Source: JADHUC01 sp964617665 (lineage in GTDB: Bacteria > Planctomycetota > Planctomycetia > Pirellulales > Pirellulaceae). Taken from it: DNA of 64,000 nt. The translations under genes were made by a program, and so were the position numbers. The stretch spans positions 9,184-73,183 of the forward strand of contig CAZUAH010000007.1 in the NCBI GenBank assembly GCA_964617665.1. Reading direction: 5' to 3'. Positions 36,091 through 44,579 of this stretch are shown here, piece by piece. Below the pieces are notes generated by a model. It was not told the origin of the DNA and did not search any database. It saw only the letters and a program-made list of their open reading frames with translations. Every line of letters begins with the position of its first letter. The stretch's first letter is position 1.

Positions 36091-37833
36091 ATGAAAGCCA
36101 ACGCACTCCGAATTGGGATTCTGCAAGCCGTGGCAACATTGTCTGTCGTGGCTCTCATACTGTCTGCCGCTCCTCGTGCAGGCGCCGACGATCATGTAGA
36201 CGCGAAACGCTTGGTGCGCGAGGCGATCGAGGCGGATATGCATGGCCAACGCGAGCAACGAGATTCGGTATTGAGCCAAGCCCTACGAATCGCACCAGAC
36301 TACGCGCTCGCACGCTGGCACAGCGGCCAGACTCAGGTGGGCGGAAAATGGATGGACCTGAACGACGCCCAGCTGCAGGCTGTGTCTCGGGGACGCATCG
36401 CCCAGTATCGGCAGCTTCGGGACATTCATGCCACCAGTCTGCAAGGACATCGCCTTCTGGCTCGCTATTGTCGCAAACACGCGTTGAAGGACCGGGAAAG
36501 GCTGCATTGGTACGCGATCCTGCAAGCTCAACCGGGAAACATAGAGGCGATTCGATGCCTGGGCTTGCTGCCGCACCGCGGCGCGCTGTTGACTCAGGAA
36601 CAAATCGACCAACTGGAAGCCGAGGAGAAACAATGGGGCAAGGCGAGAAGCAAATGGCGTCCCATCTTGACTGAGCTGAAGACAGCGATCGGGAAGGGTT
36701 CGATAGAGGAACGCAAAGCGGCCCTCGAACAACTCCGCGCGATCGACGATCCGCAGGCGGTCTTCTTTGCCCAACAGATACTGTCCAGTGAGTCGGATGA
36801 GCTGACGCTGGAATTGATCGCTCTGTTCGGCCGAATCGAGAGTCCACTGACCACGAATCTGCTAGTCAACCATACGGTGTTGCATGAATCCGCGGCCGTA
36901 CGCGATGCAGCCACAGCGTGCCTGAAGGAGCGATCTTGGTTCACCTTTGTGCCGACGCTGATGGGATCACTGGCTACGCCGATCGAGATGTCGTTTTCGG
37001 CTACGCCGATGGCCGATGGCATGTACTCCTGTATTAGCCTCTATCGGGAAGGCCCACTTGCCGAATACTCGCAACGCGACGGATTTAGAGGCCAGGGGCG
37101 AGGAGCACGTGGTCGCGCGGCTTCGTCTATGATTGCTTGGGGAGCGGCCACGATGGCAGCCAATCGCACTCAACGACAGGTGGCCATGGCAAATGCCCAG
37201 GTAGAGTCCCGGAACGAGCGAATTGACGAGGTCTTGCGCGAAATCACGGAACACGAAACAGACGGTCGACCACAATCTTGGTGGCAATGGTGGCAAGAGT
37301 ACAACGATGTGTACGTCCCTGAGGAAAAGCCGCTTGTGGAGACCGAGAACGAGTCCGTCTTCAGCGTCGCCGTGAACACATGCGAATGCTTCCTGCCCGG
37401 CACGCCTGTCTGGACGGAAACCGGACCGGAGCCGATCGAGCGAGTACAAGTTGGCGATCGCGTTCTCGCACAAGATCCGACTACCGGCGAGCTCGCCTAC
37501 AAACTCGTCTTGCAGACGACGCTTCGCCCTATTGGCGAGACGGTACGCGTGGGCGTGGACGGCGAGGACATCTACGCGACCAACGGACACCCGTTTTGGG
37601 TCGTCGGTAAAGGCTGGCGGATGGCACGGAAGTTGCAGCCCGGCTGGCGTGTGCACACACCAAACGGATCGCGCGTGATCAGCCATGTCGAAGAAGGCCC
37701 TGAGTCCAGAGCCCACAATATGATGGTGGAAGACTTCCGGTGCTTCTTCGTCGGAAACGATGGGATCCTGGTACACGACAACACTGTTCGACGCCCCACG
37801 GCCGCATTGGTGCCCGGCGTAGGGCGGCAGTAG
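36091..37833 (+). CDS. Exported HEAT-like protein with C-terminal Hint (intein-type) domain
   Basis: A 580-residue protein with a signal peptide or N-terminal helix (residues about 5-30). Helical HEAT/TPR-like repeats (about 35-300) come next, then an Arg/Gly- and Ala-rich stretch and a WWQWWQEYNDVYVP segment. The Hint domain runs from about 431 to 564. It begins at Cys433 in CECFLPGTPVWTETG, has the NGHPFWVVGKGW block with the TxxH-type His, and ends VHDN (His562-Asn564) followed by Thr565. Only 16 residues follow. Hint domains self-cleave at their ends, as in polymorphic toxins and hedgehog-type proteins. Start ATG 36091 follows GGGGATATATCA. No toxin or immunity gene is adjacent. Confidence 0.82.
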   Translation: MKANALRIGILQAVATLSVVALILSAAPRAGADDHVDAKRLVREAIEADMHGQREQRDSVLSQALRIAPDYALARWHSGQTQVGGKWMDLNDAQLQAVSRGRIAQYRQLRDIHATSLQGHRLLARYCRKHALKDRERLHWYAILQAQPGNIEAIRCLGLLPHRGALLTQEQIDQLEAEEKQWGKARSKWRPILTELKTAIGKGSIEERKAALEQLRAIDDPQAVFFAQQILSSESDELTLELIALFGRIESPLTTNLLVNHTVLHESAAVRDAATACLKERSWFTFVPTLMGSLATPIEMSFSATPMADGMYSCISLYREGPLAEYSQRDGFRGQGRGARGRAASSMIAWGAATMAANRTQRQVAMANAQVESRNERIDEVLREITEHETDGRPQSWWQWWQEYNDVYVPEEKPLVETENESVFSVAVNTCECFLPGTPVWTETGPEPIERVQVGDRVLAQDPTTGELAYKLVLQTTLRPIGETVRVGVDGEDIYATNGHPFWVVGKGWRMARKLQPGWRVHTPNGSRVISHVEEGPESRAHNMMVEDFRCFFVGNDGILVHDNTVRRPTAALVPGVGRQ

Positions 37834-37856
37834 ACGCACGAATCGCACGTAGCGAC

Positions 37857-38267
37857 TCACGAGCGACGAGAGCTTTGGCTCTTCTTCTGGACTCGGCCTG
37901 CAAACCGGTCGACTTTGATGATAGCGCGTTTGTGCAATCCTCGTGCGATCAACTCCTGCTCGTCATGCGCTTCGAGTTGAAATGTGATGATCGCACCGTC
38001 GACGTGAATAACGCGAGCAGAACAGACTACCTCGTGGCCCACGGGCGTTGGCGCTAGATGCTGCACATCGACGTGGGTGCCTACCGAGCTTTCGCCCGAT
38101 TCGAGTACTGGGGCGATGGCCTTACGAGCGGTGTGTTCCAGATGGAGAATGAGTTGCGGGGTGCTGAAAACGGCCGGCATCTGGTCGTCGGCGAAGTCAA
38201 TCGTGTGGGACGGTTCGACCACCAATCGAATCTCGCCCGTGTCGCCAACCTTCGGGGGTTGTTTCAT
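37857..38267 (-). CDS. FlK-like acyl-CoA thioesterase (hotdog fold)
   Basis: A 136-residue hotdog-fold protein like the fluoroacetyl-CoA thioesterase FlK group. VVEPSHTIDFADDQMPAVFSTP holds the N-terminal catalytic-type residues, LEHTARKAIAP contains the helical Glu/His, and GTHVDVQHLAPTPVGHEVVC is the central strand pair. Such proteins hydrolyse small acyl-CoAs or help acyl transfer. The true substrate is unknown. The C-terminal tail is basic (RVQKKSQSSRRS). A repeat hairpin lies between it and rhaB. Confidence 0.8.
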   Translation of the reverse strand: MKQPPKVGDTGEIRLVVEPSHTIDFADDQMPAVFSTPQLILHLEHTARKAIAPVLESGESSVGTHVDVQHLAPTPVGHEVVCSARVIHVDGAIITFQLEAHDEQELIARGLHKRAIIKVDRFAGRVQKKSQSSRRS

Positions 38268-38314
38268 GTCGCCAGACTCCGCCGCGCTGGTTTAACGCGA
38301 GATGAGAATTTACC

Positions 38315-38372
38315 GTAGTGGGATTCGCCAGAATCCCCGCAGGACGAAGGGAATTCTGGCGAATTCCACTAC
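38315..38372. repeat. Palindromic repeat (GTAGTGGaATTCGCCAGAAT type)
   Basis: Arms 38315-38337 and 38350-38372 are reverse complements at 21 of 23 positions, with a 12-base spacer. It sits between the rhaB stop and the FlK gene. Similar TAGTGGAATTCGCCAGAATTC palindromes are frequent in Pirellula-type genomes (from memory). Confidence 0.75.
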
Positions 38373-38401
38373 AGCAGGTAAGAAACCACCTGCCGGTCGC
38401 C

Positions 38402-39886
38402 TTACGCAGTCAGCCCTTCGAACCTCTCGTAAGCCTCGTCCCACGGCTCCGGATTCTGTGGCGTGTACTCCTCGACATCGAAGCTGCGACGAATCACTTC
38501 GCGGGCTTCGGCAATCGAGCCCACATCGCCTTGGGCGACCGCTTGCATCATCACGTTGCCTATGGCGGTTGCCTCGATCGGGCCCGCTACCACGCGGCAA
38601 TTGCAGGCGTCGGCGGCCATTTGGCAGAGAAGCCGATTCTGAGTGCCGCCACCAACGATGTGGATCGTCTGAAACTGCGATCCGGTCAGTTCGGTCAACC
38701 AGCCAAGGACCATGCGGTAACGCATTGCCAGACTCTCCAGCACGCATCGAACCACGGCACCATCGGTCTCCGGCGCCGGTTCACCTGCGCCATTGCAGTA
38801 TTGCCGGATCGCCGCAGGCATATCCTTCGGAGCGACAAACGAGCCATCATCTGGATCGACCAGGGATACCAGCGGCTTGGCCTCCTGTGCGTGCTGTACC
38901 AGATCGTCCCAACTATAGTCTTTGCCTTCGCCGTTCCAGATCCGCCGGCACTCCTGCAGCAGCCAGAGGCCCGCGATGTTCTTCAGCAAACGAATCGTGT
39001 CGGCGACACCGCCCTCATTCGTAAAATTCAATTCGCGGCATTTGTCGTTGACAACGGGCTCGGGGCTTTCCACGCCCATCAACGACCATGTCCCGCTGCT
39101 GATGTAGCACCAGTCGAGGCTCGCGCCGGCCGCTGGCACAGCCATCACGGCACTGGCTGTGTCATGCGTGCCCGGCAATACCACGTCTACGCCGTTCAGC
39201 CCGGTTGCCTCGGCCACCGACGGCTGGATGGGCCCAAGCTTTGTACCGGGCGGTACGATGTCGCCCAGAATATCGGTAGGCAAGCCGAATCGCTCTAACA
39301 GCGGCTTGGCCCACGATTTGGTCAGCGGGTTGTACATTTGCGTCGTGGAGACATCGGTGAACTCATTTGCCTTCACGCCGGTCAACAGCCAATGGAACAG
39401 GTCCGGCATCATCAACATCGACTCGGCTGCATCCAGCAGCGGCGAATCCTGCAGCTTCATGGCGACAAACTGAAACAGCGTGTTCAGCTCCATGAATTGA
39501 AGCCCGGTCTGCGCAAAGATTTCGTCACGCGGCACGATCGCAAACGCTTTGTCGTAGATCCCTGCCGTGCGGCTGTCGCGGTAATGATAGGGATTTCCCA
39601 GCAGTTCATCGCCTCGGCCCAGAAAGCCAAAATCCACGCCCCAAGTATCCACGCCCACGCTTGCGACACGATCGCCATACTTGGCCGCGGCGGCCCGCAG
39701 CCCATTTTGGATATCGGTCCACTGGTTCAATAGATCCCAGTACATGCGCCCCGATGCGTGGATTGGGCCGTTATCGAACCGATGCACCTCTTCTAGCGAC
39801 AATCGTTGACCATCAAACAGACCGGCAACCACTCGACCGCTGGAAGCACCCAGATCTGCCGCCAAGAAGACTTTGTCATTCGCCAT
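38402..39886 (-). CDS. rhaB: Rhamnulokinase
   Basis: A 494-residue FGGY-family sugar kinase. It has the phosphate-1 motif FLAADLGASSGRVV at the N-terminus, VASVGVDTWGVDFGFL, the adenosine-site GGGTQNRLLCQMAADA and the phosphate-2 motif GTHDTASAVMAVP. The pattern is that of RhaB, which phosphorylates L-rhamnulose. It is an orphan: no rhamnose isomerase or aldolase lies in the window. Start ATG 39886 is followed immediately by MANDKVFLAADLG; a frame of 96 bases upstream looks non-coding. Confidence 0.92.
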   Translation of the reverse strand: MANDKVFLAADLGASSGRVVAGLFDGQRLSLEEVHRFDNGPIHASGRMYWDLLNQWTDIQNGLRAAAAKYGDRVASVGVDTWGVDFGFLGRGDELLGNPYHYRDSRTAGIYDKAFAIVPRDEIFAQTGLQFMELNTLFQFVAMKLQDSPLLDAAESMLMMPDLFHWLLTGVKANEFTDVSTTQMYNPLTKSWAKPLLERFGLPTDILGDIVPPGTKLGPIQPSVAEATGLNGVDVVLPGTHDTASAVMAVPAAGASLDWCYISSGTWSLMGVESPEPVVNDKCRELNFTNEGGVADTIRLLKNIAGLWLLQECRRIWNGEGKDYSWDDLVQHAQEAKPLVSLVDPDDGSFVAPKDMPAAIRQYCNGAGEPAPETDGAVVRCVLESLAMRYRMVLGWLTELTGSQFQTIHIVGGGTQNRLLCQMAADACNCRVVAGPIEATAIGNVMMQAVAQGDVGSIAEAREVIRRSFDVEEYTPQNPEPWDEAYERFEGLTA

Positions 39887-40000
39887 GATCAATGCCCGAA
39901 TTGAATGTAATGCATGGATTCGATGAGACCTACAGATGGTGACGGACCTACCTGAATTCGTCAAGTGGATCAGCGTCTTCACCCGCCAATTTGGCGTCGG

Positions 40001-41044
40001 TCAACCGCCTATGTACTTCGAGTGTACTGTCCGCGCTTCGGTGATGTCGTCCGTGCCGCCGATGATCGCTCGGCCATCTGGGAAGACGGTGATCGCGTAG
40101 TTGTCGACCTCGAACCGTAACAGAAAACGGTTGTGGGTCACGCGGCCGACTCCTTCCAGCTTTCGGGCTAGCATCGACAGGTCAATTGCCTCCCGTTCGG
40201 GATAGCTCAGTTGTACCGCGTTCCGTCCGCAAAGCACGGCCGTATGCGTGCCTCGGCTGCCATCCAGCCACGGAAACTCCTCGCCCTTACACGTTGGGCA
40301 GTCGACTGATTCCTTCAATGAATCTAGTTTGACTTGGCGTACTCGGTTATCCCAAATCTCGAAAACGTTCAAGACACGACTGATCGCGTCGCGATTGCCG
40401 CTCAGGATCTTTAGCGCCTCGCAAGCCTGCATCGACGCGATGATGTTGACCATCGGACCGATGATCCCGGCAGAATCGCACGTGGCGGTGGTTCCCGGCG
40501 GCGGAGCCTCGTGCATCAGGCAACGCAGGCAGGGCGTATCGCCCGGGATGATTGTCATCGTCTGCCCTTCGGCCCCAATGCAGCCTCCGTATGCCCAGGG
40601 AAGATTGAACTTGTGGGCGGCGTCGTTCAAGAGGAATCGGGTTTCGAAATTGTCGGTGCCGTCCAGGATCATATCAACGCCGTCGACAAGTGACGCGATG
40701 TTGGTGTTGTCGACGTCGGCCACGATGGCCTCGATTTCGATCTCCGAGTTGACTTTGCTCAGCTTGGCCTGAGCCGCCACCGCTTTTGGCAGCCCCTCCG
40801 CCACATCTTCTTCGTCGTAAAGCACTTGCCGCTGCAGGTTGTTCAGTTCCAGGAAGTCGCGGTCCACGATCCTCAGATGCCCGACACCCGCCCTCGCCAT
40901 AGTGCTGGCCAACACGGATCCGAGCGCTCCGCAACCGCAAAGCAGCACACTCGATTCCACCAGTTTCCGCTGGCCGTCTTCGCCGATGGGCGGATACCGC
41001 ATCTGACGAACGTATCGGTCTAGGTTCTTCGCTGTCTCAGACAC
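40001..41044 (-). CDS. ThiF/MoeB-like E1 adenylyltransferase with C-terminal extension
   Basis: A 347-residue protein. The start LDRYVRQMRYPPIGEDGQ, the ATP loop LLCGCGALGSVLAS, VDRDFLELNNLQRQ and the zinc cysteines CLRC and CPTC are canonical for ThiF/MoeB. About 90 C-terminal residues form an extra beta-rich part that ends NYAITVFPDGRAIIGGTDD. The start is GTG 41044, since longer readings overlap the nucleoside hydrolase gene and no ATG is available between. It activates a carrier protein for sulfur transfer. No ThiS/MoaD is nearby. Confidence 0.85.
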   Translation of the reverse strand: MSETAKNLDRYVRQMRYPPIGEDGQRKLVESSVLLCGCGALGSVLASTMARAGVGHLRIVDRDFLELNNLQRQVLYDEEDVAEGLPKAVAAQAKLSKVNSEIEIEAIVADVDNTNIASLVDGVDMILDGTDNFETRFLLNDAAHKFNLPWAYGGCIGAEGQTMTIIPGDTPCLRCLMHEAPPPGTTATCDSAGIIGPMVNIIASMQACEALKILSGNRDAISRVLNVFEIWDNRVRQVKLDSLKESVDCPTCKGEEFPWLDGSRGTHTAVLCGRNAVQLSYPEREAIDLSMLARKLEGVGRVTHNRFLLRFEVDNYAITVFPDGRAIIGGTDDITEARTVHSKYIGG

Positions 41045-41111
41045 GTTGAGATTCCCGTGGGAGTTGCGAGCTTGGCGTCGCTGCGTTGGAACAATCGCGT
41101 TTGAGCCACCA

Positions 41112-42053
41112 CTAGGTGCAACGTCCGGCGTCCGCCAGCCCTCGCAGAATGCAGTCGGTTGCGGCCACCACATCGACATCGGTCGCCACTGCCATATTCG
41201 CTCGCCAACGGCAATTGGCCCGGCGATCGAAAACCGTGGCACCTTTCGTTAACTCGCCGACCGTCTCGACATCACCCGCCATTTCCTCCGTCTCGAACAA
41301 CTCAGGATGCAGTGCCGCAGTTAACGCCACCACGTCGTGGATGTGGATACTCTCCTGGCCCAAGTGCTGCCGGAAAGCGCGAAAGGCGAACGATGCCATG
41401 TGACGCACCAGACGCCCGGCCCGCGTCGAATCACTCGGCAGCTGTTCCACGAGCCCCAAAGTCAATCTGACGTTCCCCGTTACGTCCAGCGGGAACAACG
41501 TCTTGGTGATTGGAGAACGAAAGACCGCGCGGGCGCTGTTCGGATCAAAGAACATGTTGAACTCGGCGGCGGGTGTGACGTTGCCAATGCCCTTGACGCT
41601 GCCACCGGAAATGATCACTTGATCGATCAACAATGGCAAGTCCGGATCGCGTTGGAAGGCCCGGGCCAGATTTGTCAGTGGCCCAAGACAAATGATGGTG
41701 ACCTGTTCGGGGGCGGCACGCACCTCGTCGCAAATGATCTTCTCGGACGGATGCTGATGGTGCAACTGAGACACCACGAAGCCAGCGTTTCCTAATCCAT
41801 CCTCGCCATGCATGTTCGAGGTGTCTACATCCGGGGCCGCATCGGCGGCCGTCGCCGCCCCGACTCGCGGATATCGGGGCGGATCCAATTGATCAATTAC
41901 CGTCTGGACGTTCAGGCTTGCCTGCTCGGCCGATACATTCCCTTCAACTGCCGTAACTGCCAATACCTCAAGCCGAGGGTCAAACAATGCCATGCACAGC
42001 GCAATCGCATCGTCGATTCCCGGATCGCAGTCGATGATGACCTTTCTGGACAT
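41112..42053 (-). CDS. Inosine-uridine-preferring nucleoside hydrolase-like protein
   Basis: A 313-residue nucleoside hydrolase. The calcium-binding loop DCDPGIDDA (Asp8, Asp10, Asp14, Asp15) is complete, with a central CLGPLTNLARAF and NMFFDPNSARAVF, and a C-terminal HIHDVVALTAALHPELF carrying the active-site Asp/His. It cleaves ribonucleosides to base plus ribose. The start at 42053 gives the typical MSRKVIIDCDPG N-terminus. The downstream ThiF-like gene starts 67 bases beyond its stop, so they may be cotranscribed. Confidence 0.9.
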   Translation of the reverse strand: MSRKVIIDCDPGIDDAIALCMALFDPRLEVLAVTAVEGNVSAEQASLNVQTVIDQLDPPRYPRVGAATAADAAPDVDTSNMHGEDGLGNAGFVVSQLHHQHPSEKIICDEVRAAPEQVTIICLGPLTNLARAFQRDPDLPLLIDQVIISGGSVKGIGNVTPAAEFNMFFDPNSARAVFRSPITKTLFPLDVTGNVRLTLGLVEQLPSDSTRAGRLVRHMASFAFRAFRQHLGQESIHIHDVVALTAALHPELFETEEMAGDVETVGELTKGATVFDRRANCRWRANMAVATDVDVVAATDCILRGLADAGRCT

Positions 42054-42315
42054 CGAAGACCGAAACCTTTCGTGTTCTAGTGCGTATCGCACTCACATGT
42101 AGGTGTCACGGCGGCGTAAATCGCAAGCAAAACCGACGACGTGACGCTACAGTGATTTGATACGCGTTCTAAGTACCCAAATTGCTGAGGTTCACGGCGT
42201 AATTGTAAGGCCCAACAGGGTGGTCAACAAGCGAAAAGTGGAAAAGTCACTTGGCGAAGCAGACGCGGCGATTCCGCGACAAGACGCAGGAATCCTTGGG
42301 CGGCCAAGAGGGGCG

Positions 42316-43650
42316 CTACCGCACGCGGCACTTGAATCGGATAATGCCGCCCTGGCCCACGTCCAGCGGATCGCTGATTTCCCAGCGGAGGACGAGCGAC
42401 TCGCCGTCGTTTTCCTGTGTGAGGAAATTGGCCTGGACACTGCAATTGGCGCTGTCGGCGATGTACTCCAGGCGGGTCGTCAGATTGTCCACGACCGTGA
42501 TGTTTCCGAGCGGTTGATCGCCCACGTTGTCGAAGCGGATCGTGAATTCGATCTCGTCGCCCGGTTTCGCTTCTTGCCTGGATGCCACCTTGACCACGCG
42601 CAGACGCGGCTTGCCCTCCGGCAACTCGTAGTGATATACGGACTGCGCCCCCGAATCGTTGATTGCCACGCTGGCCATGACAGCATTGATGCTGACTTGA
42701 ACGGCTTGGTCGGTGGCCCACACCTGAGCGGCGTCCAAACTGGCGGCAAGTCGCGCTTTCTCCGAGTTGTCAAACTTGCCGTGCCGGATGATCTCAAAAT
42801 TCTCAAACGGCTTGAACTTGTTGGATACTGAATTGGCCCCTTCCGTGCCATCCAGCATGCCCCCGCGGACATTCTCGCGGAAGCGAAGTGGCCCATCGAT
42901 TCCCAGGTAACGGCTGGGGCCGGTGGGCTGAACCGCTGTCGTGGCGATGCGGCGAGCCTCCTGCGAGGACACATGTAGAGGTTGTTTGACGCCTGCCAAG
43001 CGATCTTGGGCCCTGTACGAAGAAGGTCCGTATACCTTCCGCACGGCGGCGAAACGCGGCGCATAGATTTGCACTCGGTTGGTGGGCTCGACCACAAGCC
43101 GCCCGTCCAATGTGTCGTAATGGGCAACCGTATCTTCTTGATCTAATCCGATGACGGACCAGTCGTCCAGCACCTCGACGCCCGCCCCTTTGTCGCCACC
43201 GTCGAACAAGTACTCGTCGTGAGGCCATGGACCGGCGATTCCCGGCGGGCGCCATTGCCCTGGCGGGCCGACGACTTGGCCAGCAGCGGAAGCACCTCCT
43301 GCATGGGCAGGACACGGACAGCCTGCGCCGTAAGCGGGTGCACCGGTCCAAGCGTTCGGAGGCAGTGAAGGCGGCGGATAGCTGGCTTGGTGCACTGGGT
43401 ACGCGGCCGAGTGTGCCGGTGGTCCGGGTGGCGTCATCGGTGGTTGCGCCATGCTGTTGCTCGCGACGGGCATGCCTTGAGCTTGGTCAACGCTCTGACT
43501 TGCTTGCGAGCCCGTGCCGTCACCACGTTGCGGCATTGCCTGACACGAGCAGATCGATACCAGAAGGCAAACGGCAAGATACTTGGCCGTCACGCTAAGC
43601 CAGCGGGCCGGTGAGCATCCGTTCGTCGTTGTCGCCTTGGCGTCTGTCAA
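42316..43650 (-). CDS. Putative lipoprotein with a DUF11-type domain
   Basis: A 444-residue protein with a probable lipobox (LLVSICSC, Cys34 or Cys36). A Pro/Gly/Ala-rich spacer of about 100 residues follows, then a middle domain (about 130-320) and a C-terminal DUF11-like Ig-fold (KPGDEIEFTIRFDNVGDQPLGNITVVDNL). DUF11 domains are typical of bacterial surface or envelope proteins. It is third in a minus-strand set after the two paralogues at 45722-43681, with 30 bases between genes. Its role is unknown; a surface structural function is inferred. Confidence 0.8.
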   Translation of the reverse strand: MTDAKATTTNGCSPARWLSVTAKYLAVCLLVSICSCQAMPQRGDGTGSQASQSVDQAQGMPVASNSMAQPPMTPPGPPAHSAAYPVHQASYPPPSLPPNAWTGAPAYGAGCPCPAHAGGASAAGQVVGPPGQWRPPGIAGPWPHDEYLFDGGDKGAGVEVLDDWSVIGLDQEDTVAHYDTLDGRLVVEPTNRVQIYAPRFAAVRKVYGPSSYRAQDRLAGVKQPLHVSSQEARRIATTAVQPTGPSRYLGIDGPLRFRENVRGGMLDGTEGANSVSNKFKPFENFEIIRHGKFDNSEKARLAASLDAAQVWATDQAVQVSINAVMASVAINDSGAQSVYHYELPEGKPRLRVVKVASRQEAKPGDEIEFTIRFDNVGDQPLGNITVVDNLTTRLEYIADSANCSVQANFLTQENDGESLVLRWEISDPLDVGQGGIIRFKCRVR

Positions 43651-43680
43651 TGTCTGGTCCCCGACGTTTTCATATGCAGA

Positions 43681-44553
43681 TCAACGCACCCACCATGCTG
43701 CGTTGGCGGCTCCCGTGGATGGCGAGCCTGGCAGCGGTACGCGCGGAATATTTCGCTGGTTGTTTCCCGGAGGCGCAAACGCCGGTTCCTCCAGTCCGGA
43801 TTTCCGATCCGGCAGTGGCGCCGGTTTTGTGAGCTTCCGCAACGGTGGCATCGCAAACGCAAATCGTCTTAGCGACGTGTCGTAATCCGGCGTACGCGAT
43901 CCCATACGCAAGATGGCCATGGGGCGTCCCAAGCGGTCGGCTGCCTTCAGCGGGTCTTCGTCAGCGCGTACCTCGAAGTAACTCTGCTGCTTCGGATCCT
44001 CGGCTATGGGCAACGCCTCGTTGGGATCTTCCAGGTAGATCACTCGCGTGACAAACAGCCCGGAGAGAGCCATTTCCAACTCGTCCAGTGTGAACTCGAT
44101 TGGCACCGGGAAGTGGTTTTCCAGCCCTCGCGGCGGATACATCCGGTTGATCACCTCGATGGTCGGGAAGACTTCGTAGCCTTCGTTTCGAGGAATACCT
44201 GTGATCTTGATTCGGTACACCTGCCCAATCAGCATCCCAGCCAGCACGGGCCCCTCTTCCGGCGTTGCGAAGTTGCCATCCATGGCCAGCGAGATCTTGG
44301 CGCCTTTCGGCGCCTTGATCTCGACCGGCTGGAAATAGCCGGGCAACGGTCCCCCCCGCAACAGTTGCCCTTGCCCAATCGCTCCAGGAGGAAGATCAGT
44401 GGAATGGAAATAGTGGACCGGTGCACGTTGGGCCTGTGCTATGCCCCCAATGCACATCCATGCCACCAGGAATAGCACCGCCCCAGAGACAATCAGCCTT
44501 GGGGAGGTTTGGCAACGCGAGTCCTTCACTCTGTCAGCCCATGTAAAAGCCAT
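43681..44553 (-). CDS. Planctomycete envelope protein, paralogue of the next gene upstream
   Basis: A 290-residue exported protein (signal about residues 15-42, MCIGGIAQAQ). The central region YRIKITGIPRNEGYEVFPTI, IEFTLDELEMALSGLFVTRVIYLEDP and DRLGRPMAILRMGSR is clearly homologous to the protein at 44580-45722. The start at 44553 lies 26 bases after the neighbour's stop. The tail is rich in Pro and Asn. No enzyme motif is seen. The tandem paralogy suggests related structural parts of one envelope complex. Confidence 0.75.
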   Translation of the reverse strand: MAFTWADRVKDSRCQTSPRLIVSGAVLFLVAWMCIGGIAQAQRAPVHYFHSTDLPPGAIGQGQLLRGGPLPGYFQPVEIKAPKGAKISLAMDGNFATPEEGPVLAGMLIGQVYRIKITGIPRNEGYEVFPTIEVINRMYPPRGLENHFPVPIEFTLDELEMALSGLFVTRVIYLEDPNEALPIAEDPKQQSYFEVRADEDPLKAADRLGRPMAILRMGSRTPDYDTSLRRFAFAMPPLRKLTKPAPLPDRKSGLEEPAFAPPGNNQRNIPRVPLPGSPSTGAANAAWWVR

Positions 44554-44579
44554 ACGATTCTGGTCCGAGAAAACGCCGT

